Source of the DNA: Gordius sp. MW1
Taxonomy: Eukaryota; Nematomorpha; Gordioida; Gordea; Gordiidae
Direction of reading: 5' to 3'
NCBI GenBank assembly: GCA_964036665.1
Contig: OZ038532.1
Span: 5,766,001 to 5,830,000, forward strand
Length of the DNA stretch: 64,000 bases
Part shown: one piece after another, positions 30,936-42,480 of the stretch
Layout of the letters: every line of letters begins with the position of its first letter
Numbering within the stretch: position 1 is the first letter of the stretch
Program-made: the position numbers and the translations under genes
The notes under the pieces: model-generated
Database searches by the model: none
Seen by the model: only the letters and a program-made list of their open reading frames with translations
What the model was told of the DNA's origin: nothing

Positions 30936-33856
30936 CCTAACGCAAGAGTTTGAGGCTTCATAAATATTTTTCATAAGCCGTATATTTGCGTCAGGGATCT
31001 TTTGTTTTCTAAGGCACCATTATAGTAAATCGCGGGGGACCGTGTCATAAGCTTTCTCCAAGTCGATAAAAACCATATGTAGGTCTTTCTTCTTTTCACC
31101 ATACTTATCCAACATTTGTCTTAGTGCGAAGATTGGGTCGATTGTGGATTTGCCGGCCACAAATCTGAATTGGTTTCGTTTTTCAGCCTTGTTACTAAAA
31201 TCTTTTCCATAAGCTTCATGGAGTGGCAAATTAGCTTGATACCCCTGTAATTGCCACTGTGTTGGGGTTCTTCTTTGCCTTTAAATAAGTGTATAATGGT
31301 GCTTTCTCTCCATTGATTAGGAATTCGCGCTTCTATCAATATCTTGTTAATAAGGTTCGTCATGGTGGTGACTCCTTTTTCACGACATCCGAGCAATGCT
31401 TCCATAGGTATTCCATCTGGGATATTTGCTTTTCCTTTTTGCATTTTTATTTGTGTCCTAACTTCAACCTCCTGAAAGATTTCGTCAAACTTATATTTGG
31501 CTCAATTTTGGGAGGGAATCCGTGTCATTTGCAATATTCACAAGGTTCTTAAAACATCCTTTCCACCTTTCCATCATTTCCTTCGGCTTGAATAAGGTTT
31601 GACCTTTCTCGTTTTTGACTATTTTAAGAACTCCTTCATCGCTCCTTTATCTGCCAATCTGTACATAAGACTATCGCCCTCTTTATGATCCATTTTGTTT
31701 GCTATCTCGCTGTAGGCGGTATTCTTTGCTATTGCAATGGCCTTTTTGCGGCCTTTTTGCCTCCTTATACTCTTGATAATCCTCCGACTTTTTTGATTTA
31801 TGCCACAGTCTATATAGGTTTTTCTTTCTTTCGATGACCCTGCTGATTGATCCAACCACCATAGTTCCCTATTCATAGCTTTGCCTCCTTTGATCTGTCC
31901 TAGAAAACGAATCGCTGTTTCCTTTATATCCTTAGATAGCGTCTTTATCTACGTCCCTTTGGAACATCCTTGCACCCTAGAGTGAAAAGGCTTTTTGATG
32001 GTATTTTTCGTTTGTCGACGTATTCTTTAGCCTTTCATATCGAATTCGAGGTTCATAGACCTTTCTTCTTCCGGGAAATATTCTGTCAAGATCCATAACA
32101 AGGGGACGATGTTGCCTGGCGATCTCTCCTCCCGGTATTACTTTGCAATCCTTGATACTCCATAGTCCTTTCGCCGTATAAGCAAATAGTCAATTTGACT
32201 AAAATGCTTCTCACTTCTATAGGTCACAATTTCGCGTTTTTGAAAATAGGTGTTAACGATCGTCATGTCATATGCTTGGGATACTTGGAAAAGTTTTTCC
32301 CCTTCATTGTTCTTCAGACCATGCCCATAGCCTCTATGATTGCTTTCATACCCGAGGCGATCTTTCCCTACGTGTGAAATCCGCCCCAAAAACACTAGTC
32401 AACAAAAAAATATCGGAAAACGGTCAACATATTCCGATAGAGTTTTTTGTGGTGAACACAAATATGTTTTTTGTTTTTTTCCTATACGTCAAGTTTTTTA
32501 GATATTTCGATTCAAAGTTGCGAAAATGACCGTTTTTAACTCTTTTCGATGCTCAATAGAGCGATATTGAATGGCTAAAAATTTTTTGTTAAACCTCTAA
32601 GTGGTAGAACCAACTTAGGGTAAAACATGGAAAAATGATTTTTTCCCTATTGTTTTTGCTTTTTCCAATAAATCGAATTTCAATTAGTCCCTATGCGAAG
32701 CGGCATGCTTTGAGCTTCCCTCCCTCCCTCTCTATCTAATTGGGTTTATAAAACTATACTCTTGGTGCATGTGAGTGATTGATGGATGATGTGGGGGTGT
32801 GGGTGTGTAAGAGTAGTGGTGTAATACGAGCTATTCCTCTAGTAGAGAGGGAGGATGACAGGCGTAGTAGTAGGAATAGTTCGTATTAACCCACTACTCT
32901 TGCACCCACCACACTCATCAATCACTTACATGCACCAAGGGTGTAGTGTTATATAAGCATATAAGCCAATTAAGTAGAGAGGGAGGGAGGCTCAAAGGAA
33001 GCCGCGATTTCGCATAGGGACTAATTGTTTTGATATATATTAAAAAGTAAAAACGTAGGGGAAAAAATCATTTTTCAATGTTTTACCTTAAGTTGGTTCT
33101 ACCACTTAGATGTTTAAAAATTTTTTAGCCATTCTATATCGCTCTATTGAGCATCGAAAAGGGTCAAAAACGGTCATTTTCGCAACTTTGACTCTAAATA
33201 TCTAAAAAACTTAACGTATAGGAAAAAAACTAAAAACATATTTGTGTTCACCACAAAAAACTATATCGGAATATGTTGACTGTTCCCCGGTTATTTACAA
33301 AAGACCATTTATGTCTTTCTCTGATTCCTACACCCAATTTGGGGAGCATACGCGCACATAACGTTTAGGAGGCCCCTTGATCTGCAATCTTCTCACACTA
33401 GCCTGTCGGAACAACGCTTGACTTCCACCACCTTGTCCTCGAACGATTTGCTTAGAACGATACCGACCCCGTTTCTACGGTGACCCACTGTAGAAAAGCT
33501 TGTATCCTTTTCCTAATTCCCGAGCTTTCGTTCCCTTCCACCTCGTCTCTTGTAGGCAGGCGATGTGTACCTTTCTTCTTTTTAGCATTTGTGCGACCTC
33601 GATGCTTTTCCCCGTCAACGTTCCCACATTGCAGCACGTTATTCGCATTCTTTCCACAACTAATTTCCTTAACCGCCTTTGTTGTGAGTTGGGCAGTACT
33701 CCTAATGTATTTTTCACATTTCACGGGCGGGGTATGCAGTGCGCGTCGTTTGTGGAGAACGCCCTAGGTTTCTCTTGTAAAATCTTGGTTGAAACTATCA
33801 TGATTTTGGAGTTGGTTTTTATAGCCGGTCACGGACTTGGGACGCATTATTACTAA
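30936..33856 (-). pseudogene. LINE (RTE-like) with endonuclease and reverse transcriptase, interrupted
   Basis: On the minus strand the apurinic-type endonuclease starts near 33660 (CCNVGTLTG, then LQETRWKG), is broken at 33297-32398 by a palindromic insertion, and resumes with SHVGKDRLGYE and SQIDYLLIRRKDYG. The reverse transcriptase follows at 31450-30936 with WRESTIIHLFKGK, NYRGIKLI, GKSTIDPIF and MVFIDLEKAYDTVPRDLL, the last holding the first catalytic Asp block. The RT is cut off at a VRTT motif by the element at 30462-30935, so the YxDD block is missing. Frames shift several times. Such a protein would copy RNA at a nicked target. RTE assignment is from motif style only. Confidence 0.85.
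32398..33297. mobile_element. Near-perfect palindromic (foldback) element in the LINE endonuclease
   Basis: About 900 bp, two arms of some 430 bp that mirror each other around a loop of about 35 bp near 32850-32885 (AGCTATTCCT ... AGGAATAGTT). Outer ends AAAACGGTCAACATATTCCG and CGGAATATGTTGACTGTTCC. No coding sequence. The target duplication is not clear. Confidence 0.85.
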
Positions 33857-34303
33857 ATTAAATATATCATCAATAATCTACTTCATCATATTAGAAAAGT
33901 ATGATGCTTTATATTCTACTTCAAACGTTTTTTACTAGATTTATGCTCACTAGTGAATCATTACACCGAGTTGTTTAAATCAAAACTAGTATTTCAGCAC
34001 GTGACTCTTCCATCTCATTTGTAAGTATTTTATTATTCTGATTTTCAAGTAAAATTGAATAAATTTATGTTGCTTATAACTTATCAATCTTTGTTTTAGA
34101 ATTTTTCCAATTGATAAATTGTGATGTTGTTTCTTTTATAAATTTTTAAATTTGCACAGCTAGTCAATTTATCTGATTAAATTAACTCACAAAGACTTAG
34201 CACAACTAATACTTTGATTTTTTAACAAATTTAAATTAATTTTTCTTTCAAATAATTTAGAGTTATATGCATGTAACTTATAAGCTTATTTTCACTTATT
34301 AAG
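33857..34303. other. Gap upstream of the next candidate gene
   Basis: Contains a 23-base stretch (33998-34020) between an acceptor and a very good GTAAGTATT donor, which could be an upstream micro-exon, and an ATG frame at 33901 with a hydrophobic start. Neither could be joined in phase. Confidence 0.25.
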
Positions 34304-34852
34304 TCCGAAAGAGGTGATTTTATACAAGTGGAATAACAAAGTGCATCTAATTATGGATCTATCCTATATAACAAACCGAACATTTGATCACATCCAACAC
34401 AATTCAACTGAGTTATCATTGATATGGCTTTTGAAGAACAACTTCGCCCATTTCGTTTATAGTGATGTAAGAATATTCTTTTATATTGTAAACTAAAGGT
34501 TAATTTTTCAGTTCAGTAATGCCGTTCAGATTGATAGTGATTATACGGCAATGTATGCCATCAAGATTAATATAGATGTGATAATTGGTCATTAAGTTGA
34601 AGCGATGCTTTTTTATCTAATCTTAAGGAAACAATTATAATCAGCGTATCAATAAACCAACTAATTAAAACAGCTTAATTTAATTAACACTTTTTTCCAA
34701 CATACTAAATGCGTTGCTTATCTTTTCACCTGTGATTGATAATGACTTTTCGTTATTATTAGTCTTAATGAATAATTTAAATTTGCAGAGATGCTAAATG
34801 TTCAAAGCGTATTGTCTTAAAAATGAGTACCTCTGACCTTATGAAGCTATGA
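34304..34852 (+). CDS. Candidate host gene part, three exons, unknown function
   Basis: Exons 34304-34466, 34512-34552 and 34789-34852 (TGA). The first intron is 45 nt with donor GTAAGA and acceptor TTTTTCAG. The second has donor GTATGC. Phases agree. The first exon is open for 54 codons, including VHLIMDLSYI and LSLIWLLKNNFAHFVYSD. The chain ends RIVLKMSTSDLMKL. The strand pattern loosely recalls a CS/p23-type beta-sandwich, but that is weak. The start exon is not identified, and it may be part of a longer gene with the exons at 35093-37236. Confidence 0.45.
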
Positions 34853-35092
34853 GAAATATACTGATTACAATTCCAACAACCAATAACATATATCATTTGT
34901 AGATTTACTAAAGGAAAAACTAATCTAATTTGGCAATTTTTTATTCATAACTTAAAATACAGCTTGCGTACAATTGGCTATTTTACACAAATTGATTGTC
35001 ACCTATTTAATAATTTGAAATTTAAATATTTATTACGTATATAACTCAACACATTTGCGGAGTAATTAATTTTATTCTATAATTTATTTTAG

Positions 35093-36567
35093 TATAGAAT
35101 TAGCGTTTATTGCACATCAATTAATAATAGAAATACTATACATCTATTGAATACGAAAACATTGAACATTTCTAGTTTTGAACTTGTTTTAAAGGGACCG
35201 ATAGTGAGTTGCTACTTTTTCTATACTAGTAATTATAATGGTAATGAAAAACAATCTATTAATTAGCTACGTCCAATATTATATACTGTTATTAATATTA
35301 ACTAGAATCAAATAAAGCCTGAAAATAAAAGTGTAGTGGTGTATCAATTCATCCCTTTAGAATTTACCACTACTTACTTTAATTACACTCTATTAACTTT
35401 CTTTCAGGGTGAAAGAAAGTTGACTGGAAATTATTACAAAATAGTGTTTGAAATTAAGGCATGCACAAGTAATTATTTATACTTTATTATTTAAATATTT
35501 TCCATAAGACATCTACCGTAGAAATTTATCGGGTAATTATTAAATTCCATTATAAAGGCATATAAATTTAGAGTTTTGCATTAAGATTAAAAAAAATGGA
35601 TCCTACCGATTATTGGACCTATTTTCATTGATAACGTAATTATTTATAAGATAACTTATTTGTACTGTAATAGAAGCGATAAAATTTTTTCAAACCATAC
35701 ATTGTCTATCATTAAAAGTCATGATAAAATTATATCATGGAAAATAAGCACAAAGCAATTAAGAAAAAACAATTCAAATCCCAATACCGATATTCTATTA
35801 CTACTAACATTATACAAAGAATTCAAAGGAATAGCTTTAACACAGGTCAAAAGTAACGTAAGAGATTAGTCAAAATCCAATTATTTAAAGTTTGCAAATA
35901 ATTTTATTTTTAGTTCTATTTTGAATTCAACAATTTGAAAGAGAACATTATGGTGTGCGGTCTGTACATTTGGCACAGAAGGGAACCTCGATATCATTGT
36001 ATAGATTTGTTGCAAAGTATAAGCCTGTTCAAAAATAACGGACTTAAAGTATAAAATAATTTAATTGTATAACTAAAAAGTAAAATTATTTTGAAGCTAA
36101 CCGCATGATTTAAAGACAGTAGATCTTATTGTTAAATAACCCATCTGACATCCGCATCATTATTGCTTTATAGTTTAAATCTCAATATAATGTGTTGTAT
36201 ATTAACGCTTATAGACTTTAGCCTAAATATCGAAGCGGGTTATAGGCCACTTAGAATTTGTAGTAGGAGGAGACCTTTGCTTTTATAATTAAAATTTTGC
36301 TAGGTTTATCATATCAGTCGTTTGATTGCAGTGTGATTTTTTTCATAAACTTTCCATGACAGACTATGCGCATTGTTCAAACCAAATCCCACGTTAAAGC
36401 AATTCAAATTTATAGCGACATTAAAATAGTGTCCGTGTTGCCGGATCTCTATTATATAACGGCTATAGTAAGCCAAGAAAATAAACATAACTATTCTCAC
36501 GATGGACCTCACGATTTAATGATAAAACTACAAGAATGTCAAATTGTTAAACCCGATATCTATAAAC
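35093..36567 (+). CDS. Candidate host gene, chain of five or six exons, unknown function
   Basis: Exons 35093-35203, 35408-35468, 35572-35635, 35674-35845, 35914-36016 (or to 36048) and possibly 36363-36567. Split codons agree across the first five exons (phases 0, 1, 2, 0), with donors GTGAGT, GTAATT, GTAATT, GTCAAA and GTATAA; one intron is 38 nt. Readable blocks include SSFELVLKGPI, NYYKIVFEIKACT, DILLLLTLYKEFKG and MVCGLYIWHRREPRYHCIDL. Using the longer end of exon 5, the 68-codon exon at 36363 also joins in phase. No transposon motif is present and I recognise no family. Upstream start not found; an open stretch at 34978-35036 does not fit in phase. Confidence 0.5.
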
Positions 36568-36712
36568 GTAACAAGATAATTTCATTTTCTAATTAACAAA
36601 TTAATGCTTTAACAGTAATTAAATTTATGCTTATTAATATTATTTTTGATACAAATGATCTGATCATAAAATTATTAAATTAGGCTAAATCATATATATT
36701 TTAATTTTTTAG

Positions 36713-37236
36713 CAAATTCGAATTACTCATGTAAGGAAAGGATTTCTAACACATTTTCTAACAAAACTTATTCAGGTGGATATGGTAAAATTTATGAGTT
36801 ATAAGCTTAAATATTATGTAGATGTATATTATAACATGACGGATTTATGCTTATCAGTGACTGTTCCTGGCGTCTATAATGTTTTAGAATTTTATTATGT
36901 CTATAGTCGTCATATGCCAATAATGTATAGGGCAATGAAATTGATGAGATGCGACAAAGCGGTTTATGCTGTGTGGATCAGCAAATTGCAGATAAAAGAG
37001 ATGGATGGAATCTATTCAATGAGATTTTTTGAGGATAAGCAAGTCTCTCAAATGATTGAAATAAACCGCCTAAGTTCTAAGACGATTCAAAATAGTCACC
37101 AGGTAAATATTTTTACAGAATATTGTTGATTTAACAGATTAGGATTAGAAAAACTATACAGCTAATGTAACAAAGTTTAGTTCTTAATTATTATTTCCTT
37201 CATTTCCCCTAGCGTCAAGGTCTTGGAATAATTTAG
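36713..37236 (+). CDS. Candidate host gene 3' part: micro-exon, long exon, terminal exon
   Basis: Micro-exon 36713-36730 (18 nt, donor GTAAGG), a 45-nt intron, then exon 36776-37102 open for 109 codons between TTATTCAG and GTAAAT. The terminal exon 37213-37236 has a strong CTTCATTTCCCCTAG acceptor and stops at TAG. The long exon reads LKYYVDVYYNMTDLC, then RHMPIMYRAMKLMRCDKAVY and MRFFEDKQVSQMIEIN. A 109-codon frame is unlikely by chance in DNA this AT-rich. It may continue the gene at 35093, although the end of 36363-36567 is one base out of phase with it. Confidence 0.5.
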
Positions 37237-37247
37237 AACTAACATTT

Positions 37248-37253
37248 AATAAA
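37248..37253 (+). terminator. AATAAA polyadenylation signal
   Basis: Lies 12 bases after the stop codon of the candidate terminal exon, the expected place for a cleavage signal. Confidence 0.4.
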
Positions 37254-37339
37254 ACTGTTATACAGAGTCAGTTAATAATGCTTAGGCTATTATAAAAATG
37301 AGAACAAATTATTGTTCCCAGTATTTAATTCAATTTTCG

Positions 37340-37975
37340 CTCAGTAGAAAATTTAAATGCACCGTAAAATAATTAAATGCTCAATAAAATATTCAAATGC
37401 ACAGTAAAATAAATAAATGCACAGTAAAAAATAATAATGAGTAAAATAATTTTTTGTACATTATTAAATTCGTTTGTTTATTTATTTATTACGATGCTGT
37501 TCAATAAATTTTATCATTTTTGCCAACCTAAAATTATTTTTAATATAAAACATAGATTTAAGCAAGTTATTAATAACAAAAACTTTTTTTAACTATACTT
37601 TCTTTTGGCACTACTTTCAAATTTAACATAATGAACTTGGAACTTACATTCTCAGGTTATCAGATTCTTGAACCTTATAACTCTGATAGTGAATAAGTTG
37701 TTAAGGACAAAATACAGAATTACCATATTTTGGGAATGTCATTATGTGTTAATGAAGATAAAGATTATGTTTTCTTATTTAAAACTTTAATAATTAAACA
37801 ATGATATATAATTCGAGCAATTTTACTAAATTACTGAGCAATTTTATTAAATTGCTGAGCAATTTATTGTTAATTAATTGTGCAATTTTAATTAATTTAC
37901 TGCGCACTTAAATAAATTACGGAGCGCATTTTACTGAGCATTTTTGAATTTCTTACTGTGCACTTAAATAACATC
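37340..37975. repeat. Minirepeats in inverted clusters
   Basis: The words AAATGCACAGTAAAAT and AAATGCTCAATAAAAT are repeated four times at 37350-37450. Their complements (ATTTTACTGAGCATTT, TACTGTGCACTT) recur at 37810-37975. The arrangement suggests a small foldback element about 640 bp long. Confidence 0.5.
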
Positions 37976-38105
37976 CATTTAAAATACGTGATTAGGACAG
38001 GCAGAAATTTGATTATTTTATAAAGTTATTTCCTAGCTCGTTAAAATTAAAAAAGTCACAACTCATTTTGTAGTCATTCATTATTCGCATTATTTACAGA
38101 AAATC

Positions 38106-38612
38106 ATCTAACTATAGCTTTATATAAATTCGGTTTTCTTTGTCCTGTAATAACCCCTAAAGTTCTCGACCGAATGCCACTAAATTTGGCCAGATAATTG
38201 CCTTATCATCCTAGATGGTTTATATATACTTTCTATCGACCTGCAAACCCTGTTTTTTGGTAGTGCTTACCGCCATCTAGCGGATTATTTATACTACGTA
38301 TTTTGTACTTATTTATCGTTATGGTGCTACTTTTTGCCTTAAACTTTTTCCACAATTGCTTTGTCATTTGTGCCTCAATTTTTTACTCAACAACGCCCGT
38401 TTTTTTACAATATATAAAGCTGTAACAAATAAATATTCTCGATACCGTAAACGTAAAACATCACCATTTACTTAAATAAATATAACGCGCGCTTTTAGAA
38501 ACATTCCCACGTTTCGTGCTTTTTGCTATTTTTACGAAGTTTTTTTTTATATTACAACTACCAAATCATTTACATATTTCTGCTATTCTTTGAAAGAAAG
38601 TAATAATTGCAT
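38106..38612 (+). mobile_element. Helitron 5' fragment
   Basis: Same sequence as the head of the next Helitron: TTTCTTTGTCCTGTAATAAC, CTTACCGCCATCTAGCGG, and the GCGCGCTTTTAGAAACATTC stretch. Lies in the same direction immediately upstream. Confidence 0.7.
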
Positions 38613-38724
38613 AATCTATCTATATATATAAATGTAACTCCGTTTTCTTTGTCCTCTAATAACTCCTAAAGTTCTCTACCTATAGCCACCAAATTTGGCC
38701 AAATCACACCTTAGCATCCTAGAA

Positions 38725-38901
38725 CATGGGCGTATCCAGGTTTTGAATTAGGGGGGGGGGCAAATCGTTTAAAAGTTCATTTAGAGGGGGGCAAAACATA
38801 AATTTTTGTAATTTTTCAATGTTTTTGCATTGAAATTTTTTTTTCTCGTAAATTAGGGGGGGGGGGGGGTAGCCGCCCCCTCCTCCCTGCGTACGCCCAT
38901 G
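38725..38901. mobile_element. CATGGGCGTA-family MITE in the Helitron
   Basis: 177 bp, ends CATGGGCGTATCCAGG and CTGCGTACGCCCATG; flanks TCCTAGAA and TCCTAGAT match at seven of eight. The uninterrupted Helitron sequence around the site can be compared at 38210-38222. Confidence 0.85.
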
Positions 38902-38970
38902 TCCTAGATGATTTATATATACTTTTTATCGACCTGAGACAGTTGTAACCCTGTTTTTTGGTAGTGACCG

Positions 38971-39832
38971 CAGTGGCGTACGCAAGGGGATGGTTTTTCA
39001 AACCCCCCCCCCCGCGGACAAAATTTTATAAAACCTATGTAATGCAAATAAAATCTAACCTGTAACTTGGATTCTACTAAAATTATCGGGCTCCTTAAAT
39101 TATATTTTAAATAATTTTTCTTAACTGCAAAGCACAGAATTTTAATATTGAATGAAAAATAGGATAATTCAATCGTTGCAAAATAATTTAATCTTCAACA
39201 AATCACTTATCGAAATTTTACGTTTTCTCACTTATTAATAGCAATTAACTTTATTGTATGCTATGAGATAAATTTAAATTCTGAATTTTTAATTTGTTTA
39301 ATAATTAAAAGGGCTTATAAACATTATTTTTTGGACGGGCATAAACCCCAAGCTTAAATTGAGCTCAGCCCAATGAAAAACAATTTGCAGGACTCTAAAT
39401 TCGCCTACGCCTGTGTTATTAATAACTAATTTAGAACCTTAAATGTTAATTTACACTTTTTGAAAAGGGGAAACTACTGAAAAAATATTTTATTGAGGAA
39501 TTTCATGTTAGTTTTGAAAATGGGTAATTATTAACCAGATAATTTTGTTTAATTATTAGAAAAAATAATGGAGAATTACAAAGTGAGACTTAACATAATA
39601 ATGTGTTGTGTTATAATTTCTAAATACCAAATTAGTTTTTTTTGTTTTCATTACACCAGCCTCAATAGAATTTAAAATCTAGATTTGGCTGAACTTAAAT
39701 GGATGATACATTATGTATATAGATCTTTAATCAAAAGCAAAAAAAATGTTCCTATAAATTTTTTTAATATTTGAAGCAAAAAAATGGAGCCCCCCCCCCC
39801 TTATCCGAAATAAAATCCTGCGTACGCCCCTG
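38971..39832. mobile_element. hAT-like element CAGTGGCGTA in the Helitron
   Basis: 862 bp, ends CAGTGGCGTACGCAAGG and CCTGCGTACGCCCCTG. Right flank GCTTACCG equals the uninterrupted copy at 38268-38275; the left flank AGTGACCG has diverged. C-runs near 39003 and 39790. No transposase seen. Confidence 0.8.
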
Positions 39833-40269
39833 GCTTACCGCCATCTAGCGGACGAGAGATACAACGTTTTTATACTTATTTATCGTTATGGGGCTACTTA
39901 TTGCCTTAAACTCTTTTACACGATTGCTTTGTCTTTTGTTCAATTTTTTTACAAATTTACGCCCGTTTTTTGTAAATATATTAGCCTGTGACAAATATAT
40001 ATTCTCGTTACCCTAAAACATCACCATTTTCTAAATAAAAATAACGCGCGCTTTCGCAAACATTCCCACATTTCGTTTTTTTCGTATACTTGGGAAGTTT
40101 GGTTATTAATATTACAAGTACAAATTACTTTATCGTTAGGATGATAAATGCAGACAATGGTTAACCGACAAACTTAAAATGCAGTGCTATGAGCTATTAT
40201 TCCTTAAGAATAATGCTTCGAGATGTAGCTCTTAACGACGCTAATACAATTAACGTTAGAGAACTAACC

Positions 40270-41400
40270 ATTTTGTCCACATCATATGCATGAATACGCC
40301 CATGATTTTGCGTATGTCGCTTACTACGGTCGTCCAGACCTATTCATTACATTTACATGTAATCCTGCTTGGCGCAATGCACATGAGCTTTTATTTCATG
40401 GCCAATCACAGTCGATAGGAATGACATCGCAGCACGTGTTTTTCGCCAGAAACTTAAATCAATGATTAATCTCATTGTTAAGCATAAATTCTTTGGCTCT
40501 GTACGTTGATGGATGTACTCTGTGGAATGGCAAAGAGAGGTATACTGCATGCTCATACACTCATATGGCTATATAACTAGATTACCTCCAAACGAAATCG
40601 ACGATGTAATATGTGCTAAACCGGATCTTAAAATAGATAAGGATTTTTACAAAGTTGTTACAAAAAATATGGATGCGTGATATATGGTAAAGGCATAAAG
40701 CGATATCCTCGAGGCTTGGTATGCAACACAATCACCGATATTAATGGATATCATTTGTACAAAAGAAAATCAACAAAAGATTGTGGTAACATGGTATCTA
40801 TTTAATTTCACTTCGAGGTGGTAACCGCGGGCCTGTTTCATTGTCCTCAGCTATCAAAATTATGCAAAGCACAAATCGATGAAATAGCTTAGTAATATAT
40901 AAGCAGCAATGAAGCTATATGGCGTATTCTATCCTTTCCTATACATATACGCAGTCCTGCTATGGTCTTAGCTATACATCTAGAAAATGGGCAACGCGTT
41001 TATTTTACAAATGCAAATGTCAACAAAATAGCCTTAAATTCCCCAGATACTATGATAACTGCGTTCCTCAAGCTATATAAACACGATGATTTTGCGCGAA
41101 ACTGTAATATTGCGAAGTGCCTAGGTCTTTCACATGGAATTTGCGCAGCATGCGATAGGCCGACTATTCACTATTCATCCCAATAAAGATGTGTGTTTAT
41201 TTCTTCGCATGACGTCCCTGGCCAGCAGTTAAAAGTGGTCCCCGGCGTTGCACATGCCAAGCCCATTTATTTGAGCATAATAATGATTGGTATGAAGGAA
41301 TTAGTGACGCGTGTGTTACATCCAAAACCAATTCGTGTTTTATTGATCTCCTGTCCTCCATGTCCCACCAATTTATAAAATAAATAATATAAAGCGGACA
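40270..41400 (+). pseudogene. Helitron Rep-helicase (RepHel) remnant
   Basis: In shifting plus-strand frames: YYGRPDLFITFTCNP, then SVEWQ and AKRGILHAHTLIWL with the HxH metal-binding motif of the HUH nuclease, LPPNEIDDVICA, KRYPRGL with NTITDINGYHLYKRK, then YISSNEAIWRILSFPIH and LAIHLENGQRVYFTNAN, which leads into the helicase. Rep nicks and rejoins DNA during rolling-circle transposition. The Walker motifs of the helicase are not present. Confidence 0.85.
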
Positions 41401-41936
41401 TGAAGAAAATATCATTTATCGTAATTAACATCAAGGATCAATTGCTAAAACATTACAACGAAACATTAATTATTCTTAAAGATATATGCTTAAAAATTGA
41501 AACAAAGTTTTGACTCAATTGGGTATAGTTTGCACCAAATCGCTCTGCTGCTGCTCTATTTGATGTAGACATCGTGAACAAAGTTACAACTAGCGTGATC
41601 TTTTGTCTTATGTGTGATCTAATGTTCCAAAGCTAACGCTGCAACAAAAAGCCATTTTCAGAATTTGCTTGCTGTTACTTTTTTTATTATATATAATTTT
41701 TGCCTTCACTATATTCGCGGAAATTTGTATTATTTCCAGTTAATTCTAGTTTCAACTAAATATACTAATCATTTTTCAATACATATTTTGTAGAGATACG
41801 ATAAATAAATAAAAAAGTTAAGTATTATAAATATCTGGAAAACATTTCGCTAAAGATAGCTATACCAATTTTCTGTCGTATAAAAAACGATTTGCGATCA
41901 TCATGGGATGGTAAAGAAATTTGTGTCCCTATTTTT

Positions 41937-42480
41937 TTAATAATTGTAAGGCTTGGGGGCCAAAGGTTGGAGGGTGGTTGGCGCAATGGAACAAAAGATT
42001 ATAGTATTGTTAATTTCAGAGTAATTGAAAATTTCCGAGTGGACAGGGGATTTTTTTTGTGATAAGATGGGGCGAATACGTAAGTACATGTATAGTTCCA
42101 GGCTAAAATGAGTCCTTTTTCCCAAGCGCCTATAGTTTGGCCAACGGGTTGTTTACTATCTTCACAAAGGCCTGTGAGTTCAAGAATAGAGGGGATATTA
42201 TAAGTTTGTCTACCGCGGTATGTCAAAGATACCGAGCTTTGTGGCTATTACAGTGTAGGCCATGATGGCCATTCGATTTTAGGGAATTATTGCAAAGTAA
42301 AGAAATTTGTTCAGCAACTATTTTGTCCTAATCTTGCCTACAGCGACGCGGATATCGTTGTTCGATAATAGTAGACCTTGGTTACGACTTAGGAAAGCTT
42401 CGGGCCATTCGTGACCTGAACGTGGAGCTAAGCTCCTAAGCGCTGAAAGTTTCTCCGCCGAAGCGGCATTAATAAGAGAT
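41937..42480 (-). pseudogene. C-terminal fragment of a non-LTR retrotransposon with PD-type nuclease-like block
   Basis: On the minus strand: GHEWPEAFLSRNQG, then after a frameshift YRGRQTYNIPSILELTGLCE, QTIGAWEKGLILAWNYTC and VFAPSY, then YSEINNTI. The order matches a widespread repeat-encoded domain of the form RPDG ... W.KG..L.WD.T..D..APS. The PDG has become PVG here. I take it as a LINE tail with a restriction-like nuclease; this is a memory-based match. Sits inside the Helitron, so it is either cargo or a nested insertion. Confidence 0.5.

Noticed and set aside
33480-33856. Plus-strand open frames over the LINE 5' end
   Set aside because: Shadows of the minus-strand endonuclease reading, which has the family motifs.
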